NCBI GenBank assembly: GCA_019359495.1
Contig: JAHHHF010000009.1
Coordinates: 1-43,763, forward strand
Direction of reading: 5' to 3'
From: Goleter apudmare HA4340-LM2
GTDB taxonomy: Bacteria; Cyanobacteriota; Cyanobacteriia; Cyanobacteriales; Nostocaceae
DNA length: 43,763 bases
Numbering within the stretch: position 1 is the stretch's first letter; every line of letters begins with the position of its first letter. Under the pieces are notes generated by a model. That model saw only the letters and a program-made list of their open reading frames with translations, was not told where the DNA came from and did not search any database. Positions 26,599 through 34,499 of this stretch are shown piece by piece. Both the position numbers and the translations under genes were made by a program.

Positions 26599-26621
26599 GA
26601 GACGTAGCACTGCTACGTCTC
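26599..26621. repeat. Dispersed hairpin GAGACGTAGCA/TGCTACGTCTC
   Basis: Perfect 11-base arms around a single C, between coxC and the next gene. Compared with the hairpin at 8166-8194 both arms differ at the same paired position (TTGCA to TAGCA and TGCAA to TGCTA), so pairing is kept. Confidence 0.85.
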
Positions 26622-26639
26622 CTCAACCAGGAGATTATT

Positions 26640-27122
26640 ATGCAAGTTCAGCCAGAAAAGTTCTCATGGTTTCATGTGCCAGAAGATATCAAAAAATTAT
26701 TGATCTTGGCAACTCAAACTTGGGAAAATACCACCGAATCAGAAAAGTATATGCAAACAGCATTAGCTAAAAGTGCAGAACATACTGATGTTTTTGTAGC
26801 GGCATATAGATTTTTTTATTACAAAAATAATTACCCTCTAGCACTACAAACAACAGTACAATTATTAGATAAAATTAAAGAACTAGAAAAATTACCTGAT
26901 AATTGGGAACAACTCAAAGCAATATTAGTTAGTCGCAAAGAAGACCCTAATATTAGACTGTATTTAAATGCTTATGCTGCTTCTGGATTGGTCTTAGCTA
27001 AGTTAGAAGAGCTAGAGCTAGCTAAAGAAATCAGTGCCAGAGTTAAAGAGGTAGACGAGAAAAATGATTTTGGCGCTGGCATTTTATGGGATATTCTGAC
27101 ACGCCCATTAGAAGATGATTGA
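26640..27122 (+). CDS. Helical TPR-like protein downstream of coxC
   Basis: A 160-residue soluble all-helical protein; segments such as SEKYMQTALAKSAEHTDVFVAAYRFFYYKNNYPLAL and LYLNAYAASGLVLAKLEELELAKEISARV look like degenerate tetratricopeptide units. The ribosome site AGGAG precedes the ATG. It follows coxC by 49 bases with the dispersed hairpin between them, so it may share the cox transcript. No known family function; an oxidase assembly or stability role would be a guess from position. Confidence 0.72.
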   Translation: MQVQPEKFSWFHVPEDIKKLLILATQTWENTTESEKYMQTALAKSAEHTDVFVAAYRFFYYKNNYPLALQTTVQLLDKIKELEKLPDNWEQLKAILVSRKEDPNIRLYLNAYAASGLVLAKLEELELAKEISARVKEVDEKNDFGAGILWDILTRPLEDD

Positions 27123-27170
27123 TTTGTTATTTGGTGTTTGTTATTTGTTGTTTGTCATTTGTGAAAAACC

Positions 27171-27347
27171 ATGAATCATTTTTTCTCTATCACCACATCT
27201 ATGTATTATCCCCTCTCTCAATCTGCTATTAATTCGCCTACCCTAATTCCTGCACCACTACTTCCTAATCAACCTATGCCGATAATTACTCCCATCTCGC
27301 CTACTCTCCCCCTGCTTCCACAAAACTCTTTTCGCTTGACTATTTAA
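27171..27347 (+). CDS. Possible Pro-rich small protein (58 aa)
   Basis: A short frame between the cox-linked helical gene and the cupin gene. The peptide is Pro-rich (13 Pro) and Ser/Thr/Ile/Leu-rich with almost no charge, for example PAPLLPNQPMPIITPISP. The plus strand here is very pyrimidine-rich, which may alone keep the frame open. No good ribosome site. Similar tiny Pro-rich ORFs are occasionally conserved in Nostocales, but I cannot say so for this one. Confidence 0.3.
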   Translation: MNHFFSITTSMYYPLSQSAINSPTLIPAPLLPNQPMPIITPISPTLPLLPQNSFRLTI

Positions 27348-27353
27348 ACAGCT

Positions 27354-27965
27354 ATGAAAGAGAGAGATTGGCTGGTAACAGGGGATGGTAATTATCAACC
27401 CTGTAAAGCAGTAAGGTCATGGGATTTGTTGCGGGAAAACTATCGTCTATATCGGTTTTTAACTGAAATGGAAGATGTGCTCAATGATGTTGAAGATGAA
27501 TCGAGCCATCTGCCAGAAATGAGAATGTTAGTCAGGCGGTTAATTGTTAATTCATATTGGGTACAGAGTCAATATTTAGAGCCTGATCCTCAAACCGGAA
27601 CTTCAGTTTTACTACTGTATGATGAGTTAGGTTTTCCCTTAACAGTACAAACAGTAACATTTGCCCCAGGAACTAAATCCAATATTCATAATCATGGAAC
27701 CTGGGGAATAGTGGCTGTATTAAAAGGTCAAGAAAAAAACACATTTTGGCGGCGTAACCACAGCCTAGAAACTCAGGATAAAATCGAAACTACGGGAGAA
27801 ATTACCCTATTCCCCGGAGATATTGTGAGTTTTACTCCCGATGCTATTCATAGTGTCCAAGCAGTAGGTGATGAACCTACTGTAACTTTTAATATTTATG
27901 GCGAAACTGTCCCCAAAGAAAGGTTTGAATTTGACTCAGTGAGTCATGTTGCTAAAAAGTTTTAA
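27354..27965 (+). CDS. Cysteine dioxygenase-like cupin protein
   Basis: A 203-residue protein with a type I cysteine dioxygenase/cupin core: IHNHGTWGIVAVLKGQEKNTFWRR (about 105-128; two His ligands, G..E) and DAIHSVQAVGDE (about 161-172; third His). The N-terminal helical part (residues 1-75) is also as in this family. Such enzymes oxidise cysteine or other thiols to sulfinates with Fe(II) and O2. It lies between the cox operon and the nitrogenase-associated gene. Substrate is uncertain. It starts nine bases after the end of the Pro-rich short frame. Confidence 0.82.
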   Translation: MKERDWLVTGDGNYQPCKAVRSWDLLRENYRLYRFLTEMEDVLNDVEDESSHLPEMRMLVRRLIVNSYWVQSQYLEPDPQTGTSVLLLYDELGFPLTVQTVTFAPGTKSNIHNHGTWGIVAVLKGQEKNTFWRRNHSLETQDKIETTGEITLFPGDIVSFTPDAIHSVQAVGDEPTVTFNIYGETVPKERFEFDSVSHVAKKF

Positions 27966-27974
27966 ACTAATTGG

Positions 27975-28085
27975 GCATGGGGGAGCCACTGCGTTGCGCG
28001 GGTTTCCAAGGCAGCTTTTGGGGGGAAACTTCCCCCTAAAACGTGCCGCCGCATTGTAGCAAGTGGCGTCATGGGGCATAGGTTA
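27975..28085. repeat. Composite palindromic repeat
   Basis: GC-rich block with GGGTTTCC, GGGGGAAACTTCCCCC (a strong stem) and TGTAGCAAGTGGCG, the last shared with the MITE copies at 163-399 and 4172-4461. Probably a remnant of the same family. Confidence 0.5.
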
Positions 28086-28279
28086 ATTATCTATTCTCCT
28101 CACAAAAGTATTATGATTAAATAATAAGACCGATGCAAATGCTATTTATGTGAATAAATAATTGGCGTTTATCTGCGTGCATCAGTGGGTAAATATCGCA
28201 AAACATGAATCAACAGTAATTACGAATTACGAATTGGTATAATTTGCCGCTCAAGTTAATCTAACTAGGAGATGACTCA

Positions 28280-28783
28280 ATGGCGAGAGTAATTTTCTAT
28301 GAAAAACCAGGTTGTAAAGGTGGTACTAAGCAAAAAGTTTTGCTTACAGCAGCTGGTCATGAGGTTATAGCCCAAAACCTACTAACAGAAGCTTGGACAA
28401 CTGAACGTTTGCGATCATTTTTTGGCGATCGCCCCATATCCGAATGGTTTAACCCCAGTTCCTCAAGGATAAAATCTGGTGATGTGGTTCCAGAAAAATT
28501 AGATGCACAAACAGCCTTGTTACTGATGGTTCAAGATCCGCTATTGATTCGCCGTCCTTTATTAGAAGTAGGCGATCGCCGCGAATTTGGCTTTGATGTG
28601 GGCAAGATTGATGCGTGGATTGGCCTAAAGCCTGTAGATGAATCCTTACGGGAAATCAGCGAAAAACTCATGGGACAGGATTTACAAAACTGCGCCCACG
28701 GTGCTGGTCATCATCACCATCATGAACATGGTCATGGTGGTTGTAAAGGTGATCATCAAAAGGAAGCTAGTCATAGCCATTAA
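28280..28783 (+). CDS. Nitrogenase-associated ArsC/Spx-like protein with His-rich tail
   Basis: A 167-residue protein. Residues 1-120 match the ArsC-like thioredoxin fold of the nitrogenase-associated family (TIGR01616): MARVIFYEKPGCKGGTKQK with one N-terminal Cys, GDRPISEWFNPSSSRIKSG, LMVQDPLLIRRPLLEVGDRREFGFD. After IDAWIGLKPVD a tail of about 30 residues has HHHHHEHGHGGC and further His, probably a metal-binding extension. The family is found near nif genes; role unknown. The ribosome site AGGAG precedes the ATG. Its nearness to fdxB, patB and cox supports a diazotrophy link. Confidence 0.88.
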   Translation: MARVIFYEKPGCKGGTKQKVLLTAAGHEVIAQNLLTEAWTTERLRSFFGDRPISEWFNPSSSRIKSGDVVPEKLDAQTALLLMVQDPLLIRRPLLEVGDRREFGFDVGKIDAWIGLKPVDESLREISEKLMGQDLQNCAHGAGHHHHHEHGHGGCKGDHQKEASHSH

Positions 28784-28841
28784 TTAAACTTTGCTGGGGA
28801 TTGACCTGATTTACACCCAGTAGGAAATCACCCTTGTGAAT

Positions 28842-28872
28842 TGTGGAGACGCTGCATTGCAACGTCTCCACA
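28842..28872. repeat. Dispersed hairpin TGTGGAGACG/CGTCTCCACA
   Basis: Ten-base perfect arms with an 11-base loop, third member of the GAGACG(N)CGTCTC hairpin family in this window. It follows the nitrogenase-associated gene and could work as its transcript end. Confidence 0.75.
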
Positions 28873-29013
28873 TAAGATTAGCAATTATAGATAATACCAA
28901 TTTGAAAAATGATGGCGACAGTTGGATTCACAAAGCCTAGATACAGACAAAGATTGCCAATTCAAAATCCAAACTGGTATGACGAATATCAGAACAATTC
29001 CCCTATTTTTTAC

Positions 29014-29245
29014 TTATAACCAATCTCGATAAGCCGAGATTTCATTCACACTAATTTCAAATGGCATTCCTTTACCAAAGGGAGGATAGACTCTAATTGT
29101 GGCATTACTCGTAAACCTTTCTAGGCGATTGCCTAACTGGGGAATATTGCTGACTATATGCCAATAAGAAACTATGTCAGGGCAGTAGCATTGGTTGTAA
29201 GATACCACTGACAACGAGCTAACAAGGCTTGAGTAATGCGATCGC
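29014..29245 (-). pseudogene. Truncated second copy of the 30249-30620 gene 3' end
   Basis: Bases 29019-29245 repeat 30254-30502 almost exactly: two substitutions and one 22-base deletion (after CAGGGCAG). The deletion shifts the frame, and the copy ends at a GCGATCGC site, beyond which homology stops. The surviving frame gives the same C-terminal residues (IPQLGNRLERFTSNATIRVY...ISAYRDWL). No promoter or N-terminal part is present, so it is not a gene. Confidence 0.85.
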
Positions 29246-29438
29246 CTATGGTACTTTATTTTCTTGTAACTCCCGGATAAGTGCGTTCACGTAGCATTCC
29301 GCAGGAAAGGTATCGCTTGTTTGGTGTAGAAATTTTGGAGTTTTTGTAGTAGTTAATTATACTCGCACCTGAATTGTTAAATTTCTCATGAATCATTTAG
29401 AATGACTAGAGAAACATAAATTTCAGCGATTAACTGTA

Positions 29439-29705
29439 ATGACTATCAAAGAATTGCTATTACAAGAAATTGACAACACCCCCAATGACATCCTAGAGGA
29501 TATACTTGTTTTTTTGCAATCACTGAAAACATCCCCACAACATCACCCTAACACATATCGAGAACTCTTAGAACGCATTGATTACCTTGAAGCAATAGTA
29601 GGTATTCGTAAAGGAATAGATGAGTTTGAACAAGGTCAAGGAATTCCTGCTGAGGAAGCTTTGGCAACCTTACAAAACAAATTTAACATTCCTCCTCGCT
29701 CATGA
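29439..29705 (+). CDS. Antitoxin-like protein of a RelE/ParE-type module
   Basis: An 88-residue protein: N-terminal helical MTIKELLLQEIDNTPNDILEDILVFLQSL (DUF2281-like, binds the toxin or DNA) and C-terminal GIRKGIDEFEQGQGIPAEEALATLQNKFNI, the ParD/RelB-like tail seen in cyanobacterial antitoxins. The stop codon overlaps the ATG of the toxin frame (TCATGA). The partner is broken, so this is a solitary antitoxin and may still repress its own promoter. Confidence 0.8.
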   Translation: MTIKELLLQEIDNTPNDILEDILVFLQSLKTSPQHHPNTYRELLERIDYLEAIVGIRKGIDEFEQGQGIPAEEALATLQNKFNIPPRS

Positions 29706-30000
29706 ATTACCAAGTTATTATTCAACCTACCGCTTTTCAAGAAATCGAAACTTCCTATCGTTGGATATGTGATAATCTGAATCCTGAAATAGCAAATAAT
29801 TGGTACTACGAACTTCAAGATGCCATAGCATCACTACTACCATAGCGCCAGAAGCCAAAGTGACTGGTCGTGAAATTCGGCAATTCTGGATCGGAAAAAA
29901 AAGAAAATATCGAGTTTTATTTGTAGTCGAGGAGGATGTTGTCGCAATTCTTCATGTTCGTCACAGTCGCCAATCTTATCTAGGTGAAGAATCTGAATGA
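29702..30000 (+). pseudogene. RelE/ParE-type toxin, frameshifted
   Basis: Frame 1 reads 47 residues (MNYQVIIQPTAFQEIETSYRWICDNLNPEIANNWYYELQDAIASL) to a TAG at 29843. The rest continues in another frame from about 29844 (APEAKVTGREIRQFWIGKKRKYRVLFVVEEDVVAILHVRHSRQSYL) to 30000. The segment that normally joins them (..L..FP.RCP.APE) is missing, so a deletion of about 20-25 bases removed it and shifted the frame. Catalytic C-terminal residues (RVLF, ILHVRH) remain but cannot be translated with the N-terminus. Confidence 0.82.
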
Positions 30001-30248
30001 TTTTTGTCAGCGATTCTAATATTGAAAGTTTTGTCAATGATGTAGAAGACTGGGAATATATGGTTTAATTTTAACGGATGTAAATATGCTACACGTCTAA
30101 TAAATTTGGTTTGCTTTACATTAATCTTCTGCCACTACCAACAAAATTCAATGTCGATGAACGCTAATAATTATTCAAAATCACCAGCGTCCATCTGTAG
30201 TTAACAATTCTAGATAACAAATATCACAACCACTCGACTATTTTTGAA

Positions 30249-30620
30249 CTACAGCCAATCTCGATAAGCCGAGATTTCATTCACACTAATTTCAAACGGC
30301 ATTCCTTTACCAAAGGGAGGATAGACTCTAATTGTGGCATTACTCGTAAACCTTTCTAGGCGATTGCCTAACTGGGGAATATTGCTGACTATATGCCAAT
30401 AAGAAACTATGTCAGGGCAGTCAATAATCAGCATTAAGGCGGTAGCATTGGTTGTGAGATACCACTGACAACGAGCTAACAAGGCTTGAGTAATGCGATC
30501 GCACGCTTGATAAAAGCATCTACCAGTCGATTGTTCAAATTCCAGATGTAACATCCCATCGAGTTTTGTTACTTCTGCTGGAGGTAAATCATCTGGAGGA
30601 AGTAAGGGAAGTTTAGACAT
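30249..30620 (-). CDS. Hypothetical protein linked to the luciferase-like gene
   Basis: A 123-residue protein without a recognised family. It is alpha/beta by pattern: FYQACDRITQALLARCQWYLTTNATALMLIIDCPDIVSYWHIVSNI, then NATIRVYPPFGKGMPFEISVNEIS. The ATG lies inside the end of the luciferase-like gene (eight-base overlap), so translation is coupled and the products may work together. A truncated copy of its 3' two-thirds lies at 29014-29245. Confidence 0.72.
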   Translation of the reverse strand: MSKLPLLPPDDLPPAEVTKLDGMLHLEFEQSTGRCFYQACDRITQALLARCQWYLTTNATALMLIIDCPDIVSYWHIVSNIPQLGNRLERFTSNATIRVYPPFGKGMPFEISVNEISAYRDWL

Positions 30621-31614
30621 AATTCCGCACCTCTTGATTGTAGCGGGTGAGACTGTCCAGGTTTTTTTGTAGGTCGAAGGATGAGGGTTTGAATGCCAAT
30701 GTACCCAAATTTAACTCATCCTGGAATTTTCTGATTTTGTCCCGACAAGTGACCGCATCACCGATAATTGAGTTCTCAATCAAATAGTCTTCATCAAAAC
30801 AGATGTTTGTACGATCAAATGGCTTTTGGTTGTGAGAACTGTTCTGCATTACTTGTGCCGAGTTGGCTTTCATTTTCAGGCTAAATTTGCGGATGAAAGG
30901 CAATGCCTGACTCACTGCTTCGTCGCATGTCCTAGCAACAAAAAAGAACCGGGCCAGCACGAGTTTGTCAGCACCACTGGAATTTAAAGCCCGATATTGG
31001 GTAACAGTGTTTTTCAACCTCTCCAGGGAAAACGGCGGCCCACCCATCAAGCCATAGTCATGTTTGGCAGCAAATTCTATACCTGCACTATCCCCGGTGG
31101 CTACATAGACAGGAATAGACTTTTGTAGAGGTTTGGGGTAAATTGTGAGGCGATCGCATTGATAATATTCCCCATCAAATGACACATCAGTTTCATATAA
31201 AAGCTTCTGAATCAATGCCATAGCCTCTAGCATCTTGGCACGAGATTCACCCATTGGTGTGGCAAAATGCTTATTCTGTTCAGGAAATGGCCCCCCTTTA
31301 GCAATCCCAAATAACAATCTGCCATTGGTAAGGTTATCCAAGGTAGCAATGTCTTCTGCGACTCTAATCGGGTTATGAAACGGTAGTAACACCGCCGCCG
31401 TCCCTAATTGAATAGTTGAAGTTAATCCCGCCAAGTGTGCCATCAATAGCAACATAGAAGGGCTAAGATTGGATTCACTAAAATGATGCTCACTTACCCA
31501 AGCTTCTTCAAAACCCAAGGTTTGGGCTTGCTTTACCAAGGCGACTTGTTCCAAAATCGCCCGATGGGCATCCTGATGATAATTGTCGTAATTGCAGAAA
31601 AGTCCTGTTTTCAT
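30613..31614 (-). CDS. Luciferase-like (LLM) flavin monooxygenase
   Basis: A 333-residue enzyme of the bacterial luciferase-like family: EEAWVSEHHFSE (about 36-47), LGTAAVLLPFHNPIRVAEDIATLDNLTNGRLLFGIAKG (about 71-108), YVATGDSAGIEFAAKHDYGLMGG (about 170-192). These enzymes use FMNH2 and O2 on substrates such as alkanesulfonates, aldehydes or dibenzothiophene compounds. It is the middle gene of a three-gene minus-strand unit, between two small proteins of unknown function. Substrate unknown; a sulfonate is one possibility given the cysteine dioxygenase and cysteine synthase genes nearby. Confidence 0.87.
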   Translation of the reverse strand: MKTGLFCNYDNYHQDAHRAILEQVALVKQAQTLGFEEAWVSEHHFSESNLSPSMLLLMAHLAGLTSTIQLGTAAVLLPFHNPIRVAEDIATLDNLTNGRLLFGIAKGGPFPEQNKHFATPMGESRAKMLEAMALIQKLLYETDVSFDGEYYQCDRLTIYPKPLQKSIPVYVATGDSAGIEFAAKHDYGLMGGPPFSLERLKNTVTQYRALNSSGADKLVLARFFFVARTCDEAVSQALPFIRKFSLKMKANSAQVMQNSSHNQKPFDRTNICFDEDYLIENSIIGDAVTCRDKIRKFQDELNLGTLAFKPSSFDLQKNLDSLTRYNQEVRNYV

Positions 31615-31632
31615 TATTTACCTTGGCTCATC

Positions 31633-31998
31633 TTAGGTTGCAACTAACTGTAATTCCAACCATAAGCGAGGCTCACTTTGTTTCAGCTTCGACATAGGAT
31701 CGCGCAATAATCGTCTAGCATTCATGCAGACTACCTGAATTAGTCCCATGTTGTCTGCTACTTCTCGAAGGATTTCTTTGTGGGCTTGCACATAAGGAAT
31801 CATCTCTCCAGAACAATAAATTCCTATATATTGCAAGCGCCTAGCTGGTCGTCCCCAAAAACAAGTAATTACTTTCACATAACAGCCATCAAGTAATTCT
31901 CCAAGAGTTGGATAATAGTGACTGACGACTCTGGTAAATTCTTTGGCTAGGATGTCTTCGGCAATCATAGCAATTGATATTTCTGTAGCGTTCATCAC
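31633..31998 (-). CDS. Hypothetical protein, first gene of the LLM unit
   Basis: A 121-residue soluble protein: helical N-terminus (MNATEISIAMIAEDILAKEFTRVVSHYYPTLGELLDG), a central beta part with CFWGRPARRLQYIGIYCSGEM, and a C-terminal helix with RRLLRDPMSKLKQ. No family recognised. It ends 18 bases before the LLM gene and is probably co-transcribed. Confidence 0.65.
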   Translation of the reverse strand: MMNATEISIAMIAEDILAKEFTRVVSHYYPTLGELLDGCYVKVITCFWGRPARRLQYIGIYCSGEMIPYVQAHKEILREVADNMGLIQVVCMNARRLLRDPMSKLKQSEPRLWLELQLVAT

Positions 31999-32498
31999 GA
32001 TATTAATATAACATATTTTTGTGAGTCAAAGCTGACATTTAATATTGCTTATAAATAAAAAATTTTAAAATTTATCAATTAGTATAAACTCATAAATAAC
32101 CATTATGTTTATGTCATAGTGCTCAGAAGTAAAACATTTTCATAAATTACGAATAGTATTTATAGACTGTGTAATAACTTTAGTCTAACGCAGGACTTGC
32201 AAGGTTTTGGTGCGTTATCCTTTGCAAGGACGTACCTTACATGTTGTTCAAAAATTAAATATTAATACCAGTTCAACACAATTATGATCCATCACAGTTT
32301 TTCGTAGTGTTTTAGCAATGCTTATTTGTGTCATTGTTAACGTAAAATATTATAATCCTATCTAAAAAAAGTAAATATCTAAATTTTCACAAACAACAAA
32401 TAACAAAAAGAGGTAAAAGCTTGTTTGCGATTACCTCCTAACTGCTAAATATTTAAAATTGTGAATTCAAAATTTTTTATTTTAATTTTGAATTGTGC
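31999..32498. other. AT-rich gap between two minus-strand units
   Basis: No gene. It presumably contains the promoter of the LLM unit at its left end and the terminator of the 32499-33560 unit at its right. A degenerate repeat GCAAGG...GCAAGGACGTACCTTAC lies near 32197-32240. Confidence 0.4.
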
Positions 32499-32810
32499 TT
32501 ATCGAGCATTACGTTCTGAAACTAAAACCTCTGCCACAAGTTGTGGTAAATCTATCAGGTCAACATATCCATCTGAACCACGAATAGGCGAAATGAATGT
32601 ATAGTCTGGGTCACAAGCTCCAGTATCGTAGACTTGAATAAACCACCGATCAGGAAATCCAGACACACCCAGTTCTACAATGTACCAAGACTCACCAATC
32701 AGACGAGAATTAAAGATTGTGAACCACTCTCTGTCATTTTCTGAGAGATTCCAGTCTGCCATGAGAAACTCTAACGCTATTTGTCCAGCGTCAGTTGCTG
32801 TCAATAACAT
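32499..32810 (-). CDS. Hypothetical acidic protein (103 aa), operon member
   Basis: A 103-residue acidic protein: helix MLLTATDAGQIALEFLMADWNLSE, then a beta sheet (WFTIFNSRLIGESWYIVELGVSGFPDRWFIQVYDTGACDPDYTF) and a last helix. The pattern suggests a small single-domain alpha+beta binding protein. It starts two bases after the upstream gene's stop, hence translational coupling. Not recognised. Confidence 0.68.
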   Translation of the reverse strand: MLLTATDAGQIALEFLMADWNLSENDREWFTIFNSRLIGESWYIVELGVSGFPDRWFIQVYDTGACDPDYTFISPIRGSDGYVDLIDLPQLVAEVLVSERNAR

Positions 32811-32812
32811 TG

Positions 32813-33091
32813 TTACTCCTTATCTGAAACTTCTGGTGCAGAATTAGCAGCTTCTATTTCAGGGTACAATCCCAGTTGCTTCGCTAATTCACGACCAATG
32901 AAAAACAAAAACTGAGCACCATCTTGATTGCCTTCGTGTGCAAATACAGTTGCCACCTTCAAAATTGCATATACAAAGCCAGAATCAATTAATTCTGGTT
33001 GTGATTCCAAAATTGCTGGTTCCTGACCATTAGGACATCTGAGTAACTGGTCAATTAATTCAAAATATAGGAGTTGGCGTTCGTCTGTCAT
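32813..33091 (-). CDS. Hypothetical helical protein resembling N-terminal segments of CHAT proteins
   Basis: A 92-residue helical protein: YFELIDQLLRCPNGQEPAILESQPELIDSGFVYAILKVATVFAHEGNQDGAQFLFFIGRELAKQLGL. This pattern (LI..LL.CP.G.E..IL...PEL.D.G.V) is one I associate with the helical segment in front of cyanobacterial CHAT/TPR proteins; here it stands alone. Function unknown. Middle gene of a three-gene unit. Confidence 0.66.
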   Translation of the reverse strand: MTDERQLLYFELIDQLLRCPNGQEPAILESQPELIDSGFVYAILKVATVFAHEGNQDGAQFLFFIGRELAKQLGLYPEIEAANSAPEVSDKE

Positions 33092-33131
33092 GGTATTTTT
33101 GTTGAAAGGGAATGAGTGAACTGGGAATAAT

Positions 33132-33560
33132 TTATTGCTCGATGCTCTGCTGCCAGAGCTTTTCTAGCATTGCAACTTGCTCTTTAAAAACTGCTGCACG
33201 ATAAACCAGATAGCGATCGTAAATAATAATTCCTACACCGAAAAAAATCGGTATCAGAAAGAAAACCCATTGTAAGATAATAGCCAGTTGATATTGTTCA
33301 GCAACAGTTAGCCTTTGGTGCTCAAGAGTATGGGTAGAGTTTTGGATGCTAGCCTGATATTGAGAATGATTGATAATTTTTGACCGGGAAGATGATGTGT
33401 TTTTTCTTACGCAGTCTTTGTTGATTTCACAAGCTGAACTCTGTGTTTCTACTAGCTCTATATGTTTGCCCCAGACTACACTAAATACTAATAGTGCTGG
33501 AGAAAGCACAGCTAAAGTGACTACACAAACTGTGAGAACATTGACAAGCTTGACTCTCAT
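33132..33560 (-). CDS. Two-span membrane protein, first gene of the unit
   Basis: A 142-residue protein with one span at residues 5-28 (VLTVCVVTLAVLSPALLVFSVVW) and another at about 93-114 (IILQWVFFLIPIFFGVGIIIYD), a polar loop between them with two Cys, and a cytoplasmic C-terminal helix (FKEQVAMLEKLWQQSIEQ). The topology suits a small sensor or anchor. No family recognised. Forty bases separate it from the next gene. Confidence 0.65.
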   Translation of the reverse strand: MRVKLVNVLTVCVVTLAVLSPALLVFSVVWGKHIELVETQSSACEINKDCVRKNTSSSRSKIINHSQYQASIQNSTHTLEHQRLTVAEQYQLAIILQWVFFLIPIFFGVGIIIYDRYLVYRAAVFKEQVAMLEKLWQQSIEQ

Positions 33561-34499
33561 CGTGGCTGTTCCTTCCCAATTCGTAATACTGCTCTCCGGG
33601 CAGAAGCAAGCTACGCAATATTCGCCTAGGGCGAGAAGTAAGCTACGTAGTTAAAAGGCGTCAGATCTAATCGGAGATTTGAGGTTGGAATCTATTACCA
33701 GATTGTAGATAATTGGTAGAGATTTTTTTGTTATTAGGCTAAATAGCTTAATACTTAAATCTGGTAAATATTCCTAGCATTAGCTAATTATTAATGCATC
33801 ATTTTTCTAGTTAGGAATTATCAATTATTTTAAATCTGTCCCTATCTTCAAATCAGCATTGATTTAGGAGTTAAGAAGTCCCCCCTAGTTCACTAGGTTT
33901 GCACCTAGGAATTTCGGGGGGTAGAGGGGAATCTCTGCGTAAATCCTATACGTTTTATATCAGCTGCCTTTCTACAACGGAGTTTAGGGTAGATTAATTG
34001 GAATTATTAAAGTTATTAAAGTTGTACTCAAAGCCTGTAACCCTTATCTAGCAAGCTTTGATAAAATTAGTTGGGGTATGGGTGCTGGTATTTTGAGGCT
34101 GAAGCCCTGGTATTTAGCAGGTAGGGTTCTGGCTTTTATGCACTCAGGCTCAAAGCAATGTAGGCTAAAGGCTGAAGAGAATTTTGTGCGCCTTAATTTG
34201 CTAACAAAACTTGTACTCAAAAGCGTTTCACTTGCTTACGTTACACCAAGAAAGTCAGAAAAACAATTAAATATTTCACAAGAAAATATTGTTCTCTATT
34301 AACTAAAAATATCTCAAACAAGTTTAAAGTTTTATACAACCGACTATACTGATTTATAAAATCTCTGGATGATGATTAAGTCTGCCGTAAATTTATAGAC
34401 AGTAAGTTGTAACTACTATACTGCAAGGGTTTTATTAGTTTATTCTTATAAGTAAATGCTTTGCACTGCACCAAGATTTAGAATCTTAGGAGTTAATTA
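33561..34499. other. Intergenic region with degenerate repeats, before cysK
   Basis: About 0.9 kb. It contains a stem near 33870-33920 (CCCCCCTAG ... GGGGGG), a direct repeat GTACTCAAA at 34023 and 34213 flanking a possible relic of an insertion sequence, and an open frame (34078-34302) without family likeness. The cysK promoter should lie close to 34440 (TTATTCTTATAAG). Confidence 0.4.

Noticed and set aside
29349-29362. GTA-N8-TAC motif (NtcA-like) upstream of the antitoxin gene
   Set aside because: No -10 element lies about 22 bases downstream, and the gene is a toxin-module remnant. Chance occurrence is likely in AT-rich DNA.
34078-34302. 74-codon frame upstream of cysK
   Set aside because: No recognisable pattern or ribosome site; flanked by GTACTCAAA direct repeats, so more likely part of a decayed insertion element.
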